34,714 bases of DNA from Bradymonadales bacterium (GCA_003559575.1 PWKZ01000192.1:1-34714), one strand, 5' to 3'; shown: positions 1 to 8,772, counted from the first letter of the stretch. Translations and numbers: made by a program. The notes: generated by a model not told the origin, from the letters alone.

Positions 1-43
1 AAATCGAGCGGAGGCGTAGCAGCGCTACGTCGAGCATCGATTT
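1..43. repeat. Imperfect 43-nt palindrome at the window edge
   Basis: Outer arms at 1-7 and 37-43 are perfect inverted repeats (AAATCGA/TCGATTT). Inner arms at 15-20 and 24-29 (CGTAGC/GCTACG) enclose a 3-nt loop, with an unpaired 7-nt segment on each side between them. It lies downstream of the AGCS gene, read on the minus strand. It has no U-tract on the side needed for a classic terminator, so it looks more like a dispersed intergenic repeat or an RNA hairpin. No second copy was noticed in this window. Confidence 0.4.
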
Positions 44-111
44 GGTGAAGGTGACGCCGCAATTGTGCCCGAATCGCTTCCCGAATCCCGGAAGGGGTGG
101 AGGATTGAGGA

Positions 112-1773
112 TTAAACCCCATTTGAGCGGCGCATGTAGTCACGACTCAGGCGCACGACGACTCCGGAGAGCAGCAGCATTGAGAGAAGGTTGGGGAGCG
201 CCATCAGGCCCAGGGCGGCGTCGGCATACGCCCAGACCACCTCCAGGCTGAAGACCGCACCGAAGAAGTGGACGACGGTGAACATCATCCGGTAGGGCAA
301 GATCGCGCGGGCGCCCAGCAAATATTCGATGGAGCGATCCCCATAGTAGGACCAGGCGATGGCGGTGCTCAGCGCAAACAGGGCGACGCCGAAGGTGACT
401 ATCAAGTTCCCCCACGGCACGAGGGGCGCGAGCCCGCGCTTGAACGCCGCGGCTGTCAGCGGTGATCCGTTCAGCGCCATCTCGCCGTGCAACAGGATGC
501 TCCCGATGGGAACGAGCCCCTCATCGGTTTGGGCCTCTCGCGGCCGGCCGTCCTCATCTGTCGTAATGAGGCCGCTGAAGGGCGCTTGGCCGAGAGAGAG
601 TGCGGCGTCGTCCACCACGCTTCTGTTGCGCACGGCCCGCGCCCTGTCAGGGATCTTGCCTCCTTCGATCCGGAGTTCGCCGAAATACGGATCCGTCGCC
701 TCGCCGTCCGCCGAGATGAAGCGGACGCCGCCGCCGGGGTTGAGCGCCACCCGGTCGTCGTGTTTGTCGAGCCACGTGCCGGTGGTGATGATCGAGAGCC
801 CGGTGATGGTGCAGATGATCAGTGTGTCGATAAACGGGCCCGTCATCGCCACCAGACCTTCGCGGACAGGCTCGCTGGTTCTGGCCGCCGCGTGAGCGAT
901 GGGGGCCGATCCCTGGCCGGCTTCGTTGGAAAACAGTCCGCGCTTGACACCCCAGATGAGAGTCAGCGTGAAGGTGGAACCGGCGAAGCCGCCGACCCCC
1001 CCTCGCGGGGTAAAGGCCTCGCTGAAGATGACCGCGAAGGCCGCCGGAATACGCTCGTAGTTCAAGAAGAGCACGATCAAGCCGGCGATGACGTAGAGGG
1101 CGCACATGAAAGGCACGATTCGGCTTGCGACGGCGCCGATCCGCTTGATGCCGCCGATGATGACGAGCCCCACCAGGGTGGCCGAGACGAGCCCGGTGAT
1201 AAAGGGAGGGACGCCGAAATCGGAACGGAAGCTGTCGGCCACGGTGAACGCCTGCACGCCGTTACCCGATCCAAAGGAGGAGATCACGGCGCACACCGCA
1301 AACATTATCGCCAGCGGTTTGAAGCGCGGCCCCAGCCCCCGCTCGATCGAGTACATCGGCCCTCCGGAGACGGAGCCGTCCGGGTTGATGCGGCGGTAGT
1401 GAACTCCCAGCGTACACTCGACGAACTTGGACGCCATCCCGACGAAAGCGGTGAGCCACATCCAAAAAAGCGCCCCGGGGCCGCCGTAGTGGATTGCGGT
1501 CGCCACTCCGGCGATGTTGCCGATCCCGACGGTGGCCGACAGCGCCGCCGACAACGCCTGAAAGTGGTTGATGTCGCCGGCGTCGGCCGGGTCGTCGTAT
1601 TTGCCGCGGATGACATCCAGTGCGTGGCGCAGCCGTCGCACCTGAATGAACCGCATCCGCACGGTCAGAAAGATGCCGACCCCCAGCAACAAAAACACGA
1701 GCACCGGCAGTTTGCTGGGGGTGTTCCAGATGAGATCATTGATCCGATCGGCGATGAGTTTGACGATCTCCAT
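112..1773 (-). CDS. Sodium:alanine/glycine symporter family protein (AGCS)
   Basis: 553-residue polytopic inner-membrane protein, predicted to import alanine or glycine with Na+. The N-terminus (MEIVKLIADRINDLIWNTP) and the motifs SATVGIGNIAGVATA, GGPGALFWMWLTAFVGMASKF, SGGPMYSIERGLG and SNEAGQGSAPIAHAAA are typical of the AGCS family, as is the late FALSTAIAWSYYGDRSIEYLLG segment. It is longer than the usual 440-500 residues because about 100 hydrophilic residues (roughly 334-432) are inserted between two late membrane segments. That stretch is rich in Asp, Gly and Arg and is probably a folded loop outside the bilayer. The start is supported by a GAGGA sequence just upstream. It is divergent from the lipoprotein gene that follows. 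The family is certain; the substrate is inferred from the family. Confidence 0.93.
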   Translation of the reverse strand: MEIVKLIADRINDLIWNTPSKLPVLVFLLLGVGIFLTVRMRFIQVRRLRHALDVIRGKYDDPADAGDINHFQALSAALSATVGIGNIAGVATAIHYGGPGALFWMWLTAFVGMASKFVECTLGVHYRRINPDGSVSGGPMYSIERGLGPRFKPLAIMFAVCAVISSFGSGNGVQAFTVADSFRSDFGVPPFITGLVSATLVGLVIIGGIKRIGAVASRIVPFMCALYVIAGLIVLFLNYERIPAAFAVIFSEAFTPRGGVGGFAGSTFTLTLIWGVKRGLFSNEAGQGSAPIAHAAARTSEPVREGLVAMTGPFIDTLIICTITGLSIITTGTWLDKHDDRVALNPGGGVRFISADGEATDPYFGELRIEGGKIPDRARAVRNRSVVDDAALSLGQAPFSGLITTDEDGRPREAQTDEGLVPIGSILLHGEMALNGSPLTAAAFKRGLAPLVPWGNLIVTFGVALFALSTAIAWSYYGDRSIEYLLGARAILPYRMMFTVVHFFGAVFSLEVVWAYADAALGLMALPNLLSMLLLSGVVVRLSRDYMRRSNGV

Positions 1774-1829
1774 GGCGTCCTCGCAGGGTCGTTTGGCGGT
1801 TCGTTTCTTTCCAGGCGCCGGATCGAGCG

Positions 1830-1857
1830 ATTAGCACAGCCGCGATGTATTTGTCAC
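1830..1857 (-). promoter_or_regulatory. Candidate promoter of the AGCS gene
   Basis: On the minus strand, GTGACA (1852-1857) and GCTAAT (1830-1835) are separated by 16 bp. They match the sigma-70 -35 and -10 consensus at 5/6 and 4/6. Transcription would begin about 50 nt before the AGCS start codon. The remainder of the 1774-2041 intergenic region holds GC-rich runs that could form small hairpins. Confidence 0.35.
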
Positions 1858-1935
1858 CGGCCGTGTCCCCGTGCGGGGCCCCCCGGGGTGCCCGACATCT
1901 CCCCGGTGGGGCAGTGGGGCCTTGAAAAAAGAACG

Positions 1936-1965
1936 TTGATCCCGGTGTGATTCTGTGGCTAAGAT
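1936..1965 (+). promoter_or_regulatory. Candidate promoter of the lipoprotein/glycosyltransferase operon
   Basis: TTGATC (1936-1941) and TAAGAT (1960-1965), 18 bp apart, form a moderate sigma-70-like promoter. It would give a leader of roughly 70 nt before the lipoprotein gene. It lies back-to-back with the candidate AGCS promoter. Confidence 0.3.
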
Positions 1966-2028
1966 GACCACTCTCGTGACCGGGAGGCATGCTTGTGTGC
2001 CCGCCCTGGTCCGACCGACGTAACCATC

Positions 2029-2034
2029 AGGAGG
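2029..2034 (+). promoter_or_regulatory. Ribosome binding site deciding the lipoprotein start
   Basis: AGGAGG lies 4 nt before the first ATG (2039) and 7 nt before the second (2042) of an ATGATG pair. The second spacing is the more usual, so 2042 is preferred. Confidence 0.6.
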
Positions 2035-2041
2035 TAGGATG

Positions 2042-2467
2042 ATGTCCAAGCGATTCGTCGGCAGCCTTTGCATCTTCTTTTTCCTGTCGGCGGCTTGCTA
2101 CAACACGTACCACATCTCGCGCGATCAGCTCTCGCTTCTGCAATCCGCCGAGGACGGGCAACGACGCACGGTGCGGACCGTGGATGAAGACGACGTGTTG
2201 GTGGAAGACGCCACCCGGCTGGCGGTCAGGAGCAAGGGTGGGCGGCGCTATCCGCTCACACCGTTCAACTTTACGCTCACCGAGACTCAGCTGGTGGCTT
2301 CCGATCGCGACACCCTGGTGTCCCTCGGAGAGCTACGCGAGGACGCCGAGGTGCAGCATTTGAGCACCTGGCGGACCGTGGGGCTTATCAGCCTCGGGGT
2401 GGCCGCCGCCACCGGGCTTATCTTGGGCCTCGTCTTCACGAGTGGTGAGAAGAGCTTCGCCGAATAA
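2042..2467 (+). CDS. Small putative lipoprotein of unknown function
   Basis: 141 residues starting MSKRFVGSLCIFFFLSAAC, a short signal peptide with a lipobox (LSAAC), so it is predicted to be lipidated at the Cys. The middle (about residues 30-105) is charged and predicted beta-rich. A hydrophobic, Gly/Ala-rich stretch near residues 112-130 (TVGLISLGVAAATGLILGL) could be a second membrane segment before a short polar tail. It precedes the glycosyltransferase-domain gene by 27 bp on the same strand, so the two are probably co-transcribed and may share an envelope role. Proteins of this layout are common in myxobacteria-like genomes, but I do not recognise a named family. Confidence 0.8.
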   Translation: MSKRFVGSLCIFFFLSAACYNTYHISRDQLSLLQSAEDGQRRTVRTVDEDDVLVEDATRLAVRSKGGRRYPLTPFNFTLTETQLVASDRDTLVSLGELREDAEVQHLSTWRTVGLISLGVAAATGLILGLVFTSGEKSFAE

Positions 2468-2494
2468 CCCGTCTCCGCCGGTGGCCTCGGTGCC

Positions 2495-5353
2495 ATGAAG
2501 ATTCGTCGCCTCTCCCTTGTGGTTGTTGTCTTGCTCCTCGTTGGGGTGAGCGCCGCCGTATTCCTTCTGCCGGGTCATCTCGCGCGCCGCGCCTGGGACA
2601 CAGCCGCGTCGCGCCTCTCCGAGCACCTCGGCGCCGACATCACCTGCCGCCGGGTTGATTTTTCCCTCTTCAGTCCACTCAACCTCGTTGACTGTGCGTT
2701 GCGGGAGGCGGGCGAGACTTTGGCGGCGGTGGAGCGCGTCGAGGTCGACGTGGAGCACAGCTCGCTGATCCACGGTCCGATCCACGTCCGCAGGGTGTTG
2801 GTTTTCTCACCACGGCTGCACATTGAACTCGACGAGGGTGGCCTCCCGGCGCACGCTCATCTGGCCGAACGTCTGCAAGAGCTCTTCCGTGGTCGAGAGT
2901 CGGCGGACATCTCTCCCCGCTCGGCCGAACGAAGATTCGGGCGCCTGGCTCCCCGTGTGCCGCAGGTGAGAATGCTGCGCGGCTCGGCGGTCATCGACGG
3001 CCCCGGGCTGGCGGTCTATGAAGGGCTGCTCCCACATGGCCGGCTCCACGACGATCAGGTCCTCATTGCTCCAATCAAGATGGAGTTGGCCGATCACTCT
3101 CTGTTGGTCGAGGACCGCCTTTTGATCCTGCGGGCCGAGGCCGAGATTCCGACCATCGACCAGCGGTTGTCGCTCGAGGCCCGCTACGATCAGCGCCGCG
3201 GCGAGGCGAGCGTAAAGCTCACTCCTCACCACCCCATCACCTATGTGGTGGGCGAGCGCCAACTGAGTGTGACCGGCGTCTCGTACGACAGCGAATATGG
3301 CCTGGCGTTGCGGGGGATTCAGCTCAGTGAGCCGCTGATGGGCGCCGAGCGGCCGTTTTTGCGACTGCGGAAGCTTAAAATCGGGCTTGAAGAGCAGGCC
3401 GGGGAGCCGACTCGCGCCGGGTTGGTGGGCCGTCTGATGGCCAAGGTGGCCGAGGTCGAGCTGGATGAGCCCGAGATTTTCCTCTCGAGTAGCCCCGATG
3501 AGCGAACCGAGATCGACGATCTCGGCGAGTCTTTTTATTTGGACGAGCTGGACGCCCGCGTCCGGGAGCAGGTGTCCGAGATCGTCGCGCCGCGGGCACC
3601 TCGTAACGCTTTTGAGCCGGTCAAGCGGCGCGCCGAGTCCGAGCGCCCGCTCATGCCCAACGGCGAGCTTGTGCGCGAGCGGCTCAAGACGCTGTTTGGA
3701 GGGGTGGAGCGGGGGGTCGAGACGCTCACCTCCACCGTCCACCGTCTCGGGGCGACTTTGCCGGTGCGCGTGGTACGGGTGCGCAAGGGGCGCTTTCTCT
3801 ATCGCGAGGCGGCGCATGACACCGAGTCGCTCGGCGGTCGTCTTTACAACTTCTACCTGGACGCCGAGCGACAGGTCCCCGAAGGGTTCTTTACGTTTCG
3901 GCTGCTTTTTGAGACCCCGGCGGCGGATGGGCACCGAAACAGCGTCGAGGGACGGATCGATTTGAGCTCACGCGACATGCATGTGGACGTGCGCATCGAG
4001 GATCTGGCGCTCGATCGGTATCGTCCGGTTTTGCCGAGGGCGTTCAAGACTCCTCCGGGCGCGCGGCTTTACAACACCGACATCGCGCTGAACTACTCGG
4101 CGGAACGCGGCGCGCTGTTGACCCAAGGGCGCCTCTTCCTGGACGGGCTCGAGGTAGCCTCGCCGGCTGTCGCTCTCGAACCGCTCGCGCCGCTGCGGGT
4201 GGGGGTCGAGCTGAGTGTGGCGATGGACTTTGAGGAGAGCGTGCTCCAGCTCGACCCGGTCGATCTGTACTTCAACGACATCCACGCGACGGTCGAGGGC
4301 ACGGTGAGCGACTACTCTCGTGCGGCACAGGTGGACCTTCGGTTGCGGATGCCGCGGACCGATTTGATGACTCTCGTGCGCTCCACTCCCGAGGCGCTGA
4401 TGCCGGCGCTGCAGGGGCTCGAGATGCGCGGCTCACTTGCCTTGGAGGCGCTGCTGTGGCTCGATACGGCCGATCTGAACACGTTGCGCTACCGTCTCGA
4501 TCCCCGCCTGCGAGGCCTGCGGGTAGTCTCGATGGGACGGCAGGTGGACTTCAAGAGGATCCAGGAGCGCTTCGTGCATGAGGTCGAGGAGCGCGACGGC
4601 AGCGTGACCAGGTTTCGAGTCGGGCCCGGCGCGGACAACTGGGTGCCGCTCGAGGAGGTCTCGCCGTTCGTCACCGCCGCGCTCACAACCACCGAGGATG
4701 GGACCTTTTACTTCCACCGCGGTTTCAGCCCGATGCAGATCCGAAGCTCGGTGATAGCCAACCTCGAGCGGGGGCGCTTCTATCGCGGCGCCAGCACCAT
4801 CAGTCAACAGCTCGTCAAGAACCTCTTTCTCACGCGCCACAAGACCATCGCGCGCAAGCTCCAGGAGGTGTTCATCACCTGGCAGATGGAGAAGCACCTC
4901 TCCAAAGAACTCATCATGGAACTCTACCTGAATATCATCGAGTGGGGCCCCGAACTCTACGGCATCGGCCCCGCCGCGGAGTACTACTTCGGCAAGACCC
5001 CCGCCGAACTGTCACTGCTCGACACCGCTTTCTTGGTGAGTATCATCCCCAACCCGCGGCGCTTCCATCATCAGTTCGAGAGGGGTGAGGTGACGCCGCG
5101 CTGGCGGGCGCGGCTCCGGCGCATCATCGAGGCGATGGCGGCGCGCGGGAGGATTGACGAGGCCGACGCGCTCGCGGCCGCTCCCTACAGCCCCGTGTTC
5201 GTCGGTCAGGAAAAGCCGCCCGCGCTCATCCCGGAGCTGAAGAGATCGCCGCCAATGCGCGCGCCGCCGCCCGTGAGCGAGTCGCCGGCGTCTCCCGTGG
5301 GTGATGAGGGGGTCCGGCGCGACGGCGATATTCCGCTGCCGACTCTCTTTTGA
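2495..5353 (+). CDS. AsmA-like envelope protein with C-terminal GT51 peptidoglycan glycosyltransferase domain
   Basis: 952 residues. An N-terminal membrane anchor (residues 1-30) is followed by about 650 residues of repetitive beta-type sequence resembling the AsmA/DUF748 style of envelope proteins. A GT51 (biosynthetic transglycosylase, MtgA-like) domain spans about 715-900. GT51 motifs are present: TTEDGTFYFHRG with the catalytic-type Glu734, GASTISQQLVKNLF at about 765, ARKLQEVFITWQMEK, KELIMELYLNIIEWG and GPAAEYYFGK. The family polymerises glycan strands from lipid II at the outer face of the inner membrane. There is no transpeptidase domain, so this is a monofunctional enzyme with a large extra periplasmic region, far longer than MtgA (~240 aa). 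The gene is flanked by a lipoprotein and a TonB receptor on the same strand. The domain call is strong; the AsmA label is by appearance. Confidence 0.88.
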   Translation: MKIRRLSLVVVVLLLVGVSAAVFLLPGHLARRAWDTAASRLSEHLGADITCRRVDFSLFSPLNLVDCALREAGETLAAVERVEVDVEHSSLIHGPIHVRRVLVFSPRLHIELDEGGLPAHAHLAERLQELFRGRESADISPRSAERRFGRLAPRVPQVRMLRGSAVIDGPGLAVYEGLLPHGRLHDDQVLIAPIKMELADHSLLVEDRLLILRAEAEIPTIDQRLSLEARYDQRRGEASVKLTPHHPITYVVGERQLSVTGVSYDSEYGLALRGIQLSEPLMGAERPFLRLRKLKIGLEEQAGEPTRAGLVGRLMAKVAEVELDEPEIFLSSSPDERTEIDDLGESFYLDELDARVREQVSEIVAPRAPRNAFEPVKRRAESERPLMPNGELVRERLKTLFGGVERGVETLTSTVHRLGATLPVRVVRVRKGRFLYREAAHDTESLGGRLYNFYLDAERQVPEGFFTFRLLFETPAADGHRNSVEGRIDLSSRDMHVDVRIEDLALDRYRPVLPRAFKTPPGARLYNTDIALNYSAERGALLTQGRLFLDGLEVASPAVALEPLAPLRVGVELSVAMDFEESVLQLDPVDLYFNDIHATVEGTVSDYSRAAQVDLRLRMPRTDLMTLVRSTPEALMPALQGLEMRGSLALEALLWLDTADLNTLRYRLDPRLRGLRVVSMGRQVDFKRIQERFVHEVEERDGSVTRFRVGPGADNWVPLEEVSPFVTAALTTTEDGTFYFHRGFSPMQIRSSVIANLERGRFYRGASTISQQLVKNLFLTRHKTIARKLQEVFITWQMEKHLSKELIMELYLNIIEWGPELYGIGPAAEYYFGKTPAELSLLDTAFLVSIIPNPRRFHHQFERGEVTPRWRARLRRIIEAMAARGRIDEADALAAAPYSPVFVGQEKPPALIPELKRSPPMRAPPPVSESPASPVGDEGVRRDGDIPLPTLF

Positions 5354-5372
5354 GTCAGGAGGAGATCGCGAG

Positions 5373-7577
5373 ATGTCCCATTGGTATCAGGCTCTTGGCG
5401 TTGTTTTCTGTCTCCTGCTCGTTGGCGGCGCGGCGCGAGCGGCGGCGGAGCCTGCCGCCCCCCCTCCGGGGCAAGCTGCCGCGCCGGAGGCGCCGTGTCC
5501 ATCTGAAGCGGCTCCGCTCCACGAGGTGGAGGAGATGGTGGTGATAGGTCGGAGGGCGCCCGAGTCGGCCTTCGTCTGCGAGCGCTCGACCAGTGTCATC
5601 AGCGAGGTGCAGCTCCATGACCGGACGCCGCGCACGGTGCCGGAGGCGCTTCGTGAGAGCCCCGGAGTATTCGTCCAGCAGACCAACCCGGGTGGGGGGT
5701 CGCCGATCGTGCGCGGTCTGGTGGGTCCCCAAAACTTGATTCTGGTGGACGGGGTGCGGTTCAACAACTCCCTGCACCGCACCGGGCCGACGCAGTACCT
5801 GAACTTGATCGATCCGTTGTCGCTGTCGCGCCTTGAGGTGTTGCGCGGGCCGGGCTCGGTGCTCTACGGCTCGGACGCCATGGGCGGTGTCATCGAGGCG
5901 ATCCCGGTGGGGCCCAAAGACTACCGGACGGCGGAGTCGTGGGGCGGCGGGGGGCGAATGCTTTTGCGCTACGGATCGGCCGCGCAGCAGCGCACTCTGC
6001 ACGGAATGGGGCAGGTCGGGCGAGGCGGCGCGGCGCTGCTGGGGGGAGTCACATACAGCGTCTTCGACGACCTCAAGGGGGGGCGCGGGGTTGGGGTCCA
6101 GCCCCATTCGGGCTATGGCCACCTCGGCGCCATCGGCCGCGCGATCCACCGTTTCGCCGACGACGGGCCGCTGTCGGGCTTCGAGGTCTCGGCCAGCTAC
6201 TTGATGGCGTTGGTGATCGACGCCGGGCGGGCGGATCGCTACTGGACCCGCCAGGAGGCGCGGAGCTACGACAACGAGGACCACCTGGCCTTTGTCCGGC
6301 TCAAGGGCAAGCTGCGCCCGTTGCAGACGACCTTCGAGTTGACGGGCACCTACCACGGGTTTCGGGAGCGCCACACCAGATTCAACTTCGACGAGGCCAA
6401 GCTGCTGAACGAGGCCACCGAGGTTGAAACCGCGAGGAGCCGCGAGGAGTTCGGGGCGCACACGGTGGGGCTCGATCTGCGGCTCGTGTCCGAGGTGCTC
6501 AGCGATGATCTGCTGCGTCTCAGATACGGTGGGACCTGGTACCGCGATCTCGTCTCCTCCGAGGAGCTGCTGCGCCGGGAGCCGGGGGGCGATTGGCGGC
6601 CCCAGGGGCGTTTCGCCTATCCGGATGGCTCACGCTATGATCTCTACGGTGGGTTCCTGATGGTCGAGAGCGATCCGGTGGCCAGCGAGAGCGGCCACAT
6701 TCTTCGGCTCTCGAGCGGCTACCGCCTCCATGGCGTCGCCGGTCACGCGCCGGCCCGCGGTGAGCTTCCGGGGGCCGAGTTCTCCCACCTGGGCCACGTC
6801 TTCTCCGGCGCCGTGAGCCATCTCTACCGTGACAAGTCGACTCTGGCGCTCACCTACTCGCAGGGCTTCCGGGCGCCCAGCTTGTTCGAGACCGTCATGC
6901 TGGGCGACACCGGCAACTATTTCCACATCCCCGGCGGCGACGGGCTCGGGCCGGAGCGGTCCGACACTATCGAGCTTATCGGGCGGCTGCGTCTCGGATC
7001 TTTTTTCGTCGAGGCCACCGGCTACGTCACCTTCCTGAACGATTTGATCAAGCGCGTTGCGAGCGTCTGGGAGGGCGAGGAGGAGTTTGATGGCCGGCCG
7101 GTGGTGCAGAACCAAAACCGTGGCCGGGGGATCCTGTGGGGGGTCGAGAGCCGCGCCTCGGTGGCGCTCGGGGCCGGGATTTCGGTGCGCGGCAACCTGA
7201 CCTACACCTGGGGCGAAGAGATGATCGATGGTGGGCCGAACGAGCCGTTGAGCCGCATCCCCCCCCTGTTCGGCCGGCTGGCCGTGCGTTACGACTACCC
7301 GGGTGCCACGGGGAGGCGGGCCTTCGCTGAAATGTTCTTTCAGGGCGCGCTGCGGCAGAGGCGGTTGTCCGAGCTGGATATCGGCGATGATCGCATCCCG
7401 GAGGGGGGCACTCCCGGCTGGTGGACCGCGAACCTGCGCGGCGGGATCTCTCTGCTCGATGAGCTGCGCGTGCTCCTGACGGTCGAGAACCTCCTCGATC
7501 GCAAGTATAAATACCACGCCTCCGGGGTTTACGGCGCGGGCACCAACGTGGTCCTGACCCTTGAAGGATCACTGTGA
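5373..7577 (+). CDS. TonB-dependent outer-membrane receptor
   Basis: 734 residues. The ATG at 5373 is chosen because AGGAGG lies 9 nt upstream (5358-5363) and it gives a clean signal peptide (MSHWYQALGVVFCLLLVGG). A TonB-box-like EEMVVIG near residues 52-58 precedes a plug domain with RTVPEALRESPGVFVQQ, PIVRGLVGPQNLILVDGVR and LEVLRGPGSVLYGSDAMGG. The 22-strand barrel region ends with the family-typical VENLLDRKYKYHASGVYGAG. The last residues are TLEGSL, so the usual terminal aromatic residue is missing. The plug wording resembles haem/siderophore-type receptors, but the substrate cannot be fixed. No exbB/exbD/tonB genes are in the window. It starts 19 bp after the glycosyltransferase gene and is probably in its operon. 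Confidence 0.93.
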   Translation: MSHWYQALGVVFCLLLVGGAARAAAEPAAPPPGQAAAPEAPCPSEAAPLHEVEEMVVIGRRAPESAFVCERSTSVISEVQLHDRTPRTVPEALRESPGVFVQQTNPGGGSPIVRGLVGPQNLILVDGVRFNNSLHRTGPTQYLNLIDPLSLSRLEVLRGPGSVLYGSDAMGGVIEAIPVGPKDYRTAESWGGGGRMLLRYGSAAQQRTLHGMGQVGRGGAALLGGVTYSVFDDLKGGRGVGVQPHSGYGHLGAIGRAIHRFADDGPLSGFEVSASYLMALVIDAGRADRYWTRQEARSYDNEDHLAFVRLKGKLRPLQTTFELTGTYHGFRERHTRFNFDEAKLLNEATEVETARSREEFGAHTVGLDLRLVSEVLSDDLLRLRYGGTWYRDLVSSEELLRREPGGDWRPQGRFAYPDGSRYDLYGGFLMVESDPVASESGHILRLSSGYRLHGVAGHAPARGELPGAEFSHLGHVFSGAVSHLYRDKSTLALTYSQGFRAPSLFETVMLGDTGNYFHIPGGDGLGPERSDTIELIGRLRLGSFFVEATGYVTFLNDLIKRVASVWEGEEEFDGRPVVQNQNRGRGILWGVESRASVALGAGISVRGNLTYTWGEEMIDGGPNEPLSRIPPLFGRLAVRYDYPGATGRRAFAEMFFQGALRQRRLSELDIGDDRIPEGGTPGWWTANLRGGISLLDELRVLLTVENLLDRKYKYHASGVYGAGTNVVLTLEGSL

Positions 7578-7598
7578 GCGCGAGGAGTTTTTTTGACG

Positions 7599-8084
7599 AT
7601 GCAGTTAACGGTCATCGGTGTCATCCACTCGCCGCACAAGTCCCCCGATGGGGCTCCAATCCAGCCGACCTACGCCGCCGGGGCCGAGGGCCGAGTGGAG
7701 GTGTTCACCGAGTGGTCGCCGGCCTTGGCCGACCTCGATGACATCGAGCGACTCTGGCTCATCTACGTGTTTGATCGCGCCGCCGACTTTCGACATAGGG
7801 TGATTCCCTACCGTGACACGCGCGAACGCGGCCTGTTCGCCACCCGCGCGCCGTGCCGACCAAACCCAATCGGGATGTCCGTCGTCACGCTCCTCGGGCG
7901 TGATGCGAACGTCTTGCGGGTGGCGGGCCTCGATATTCTGGACGGCACCCCGCTACTGGACATCAAGCCGTACGTACCGGCCTTCGACGCCTACCCCGGC
8001 TCGCGCGCCGGCTGGCTGGACGAACAGACGGAAGACCGGCGGGAGGCCGACAAGAGATTTCATCGCGGCCCCGGTCTTCCTTGA
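7599..8084 (+). CDS. trmO: TrmO/TsaA-type tRNA (t6A37) N6-methyltransferase
   Basis: About 161 residues. Family hallmarks are the N-terminal IGVIHSPHKSPDGAPIQP, the central RERGLFATRAPCRPNPIG with MSVVTLL, and LDILDGTPLLDIKPYVPAFDAYP. TrmO proteins use SAM to methylate N6-threonylcarbamoyladenosine at position 37 of certain tRNAs. This protein is a single-domain version without the C-terminal extension of the E. coli enzyme; similar short proteins are often linked to metal or anaerobic metabolism genes. An AGGAG lies at 7583-7587; a TTG at 7593 is an alternative start. It begins 21 bp after the TonB receptor and may be read from the same transcript. The family is clear; the tRNA activity is inferred. 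Confidence 0.88.
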   Translation: MQLTVIGVIHSPHKSPDGAPIQPTYAAGAEGRVEVFTEWSPALADLDDIERLWLIYVFDRAADFRHRVIPYRDTRERGLFATRAPCRPNPIGMSVVTLLGRDANVLRVAGLDILDGTPLLDIKPYVPAFDAYPGSRAGWLDEQTEDRREADKRFHRGPGLP

Positions 8085-8109
8085 TTCGGGCTTCAAAATA
8101 GGCTAGACA
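8081..8109 (+). promoter_or_regulatory. Weak candidate promoter of the hdr-flx operon
   Basis: TTGATT (8081-8086) and TAGACA (8104-8109) are 17 bp apart. The -35 is fair and the -10 poor. The 118-bp gap before hdrC is the largest in this gene row, so a promoter is expected about here. Confidence 0.25.
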
Positions 8110-8192
8110 ATGCCTCCCCTCGCCGGTCAGGGGCGCTGCCTTGAGAGCGTCCCGTGGCGCGGGGCGCCCGTCTCGCCGGGCGAGACGACACT

Positions 8193-8197
8193 GGAGG
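8193..8197 (+). promoter_or_regulatory. Ribosome binding site deciding the hdrC start
   Basis: GGAGG sits 5 nt before a GTG at 8203, which gives an N-terminus MSHNDHTG of the right length for HdrC. An upstream in-frame ATG at 8110 would add about 31 low-complexity residues and lacks a comparable site. Confidence 0.6.
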
Positions 8198-8202
8198 TGA
8201 GT

Positions 8203-8772
8203 GTGTCCCACAACGATCACACCGGTTCCACGCTGGCGGCCCATGTGCGACAGGTCACCGGCCTGAACCCGGCGCGCTGTTATCAGTGCGGCAAGTGCTC
8301 GGCGGGTTGCCCCATGGCCGCCGAGATGGACTTTCGACCGCACGATGTATTGCGTCTGATTCAGCAGGACAAACGGGAGCAGCTACTCTCCGGCGAGTCG
8401 CTGTGGCTCTGCCTGACTTGCGAGACCTGTACCGCTCGCTGCCCCAACGAGTGTGATCCGGCGCGTGTCATCGACACTCTGCGGGAGATGGTTTGGCGGG
8501 ACAACGGCGGCGCCGGCGCGCCACGGCACATTCGTGCGTTTCACAAGTCTTTTTTGAAACAGATTCGGCGTTCGGGGCGAATCTTCGAGTTCGGTCTGGT
8601 GGCCGGTTACAAGATGCGCACCGGCTCGCTCTTCAGTGACGTGGGGGCGGTCCCCGGGATGCTGAAGCGCGGCAAGTTGGCTTTGACCCCCACGCGGATC
8701 AAAGGGCTCGATGAGATTCGCCGGATTTTCGACAAATGCGCCGCCGCCGAAACAGACGCGGAGGAGCCATGA
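8203..8772 (+). CDS. hdrC: Heterodisulfide reductase subunit C-like iron-sulfur protein
   Basis: 189 residues, a normal HdrC length. Two CxxCxxCxxxC [4Fe-4S] motifs are present: C26/C29/C32/C36 (RCYQCGKCSAGCPMA) and C70/C73/C76/C80 (LCLTCETCTARCPNECDP). The C-terminal half is helical. In the family HdrC passes electrons from the HdrA flavoprotein to the HdrB active site. It is the first gene of the seven-gene operon, and its stop codon overlaps the hdrB start (ATGA). The GTG start at 8203 is chosen on ribosome-binding-site and length grounds. Confidence 0.92.
   Translation: MSHNDHTGSTLAAHVRQVTGLNPARCYQCGKCSAGCPMAAEMDFRPHDVLRLIQQDKREQLLSGESLWLCLTCETCTARCPNECDPARVIDTLREMVWRDNGGAGAPRHIRAFHKSFLKQIRRSGRIFEFGLVAGYKMRTGSLFSDVGAVPGMLKRGKLALTPTRIKGLDEIRRIFDKCAAAETDAEEP

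Noticed and set aside
487-1950. 487-codon plus-strand open frame across the AGCS gene
   Set aside because: The minus-strand AGCS product has strong family motifs. The plus-strand frame is a shadow of GC-rich coding and has no recognisable protein features.
8110-8202. Upstream extension of hdrC from an ATG at 8110
   Set aside because: The extension is not HdrC-like, and the GTG at 8203 has a GGAGG and gives the usual length.
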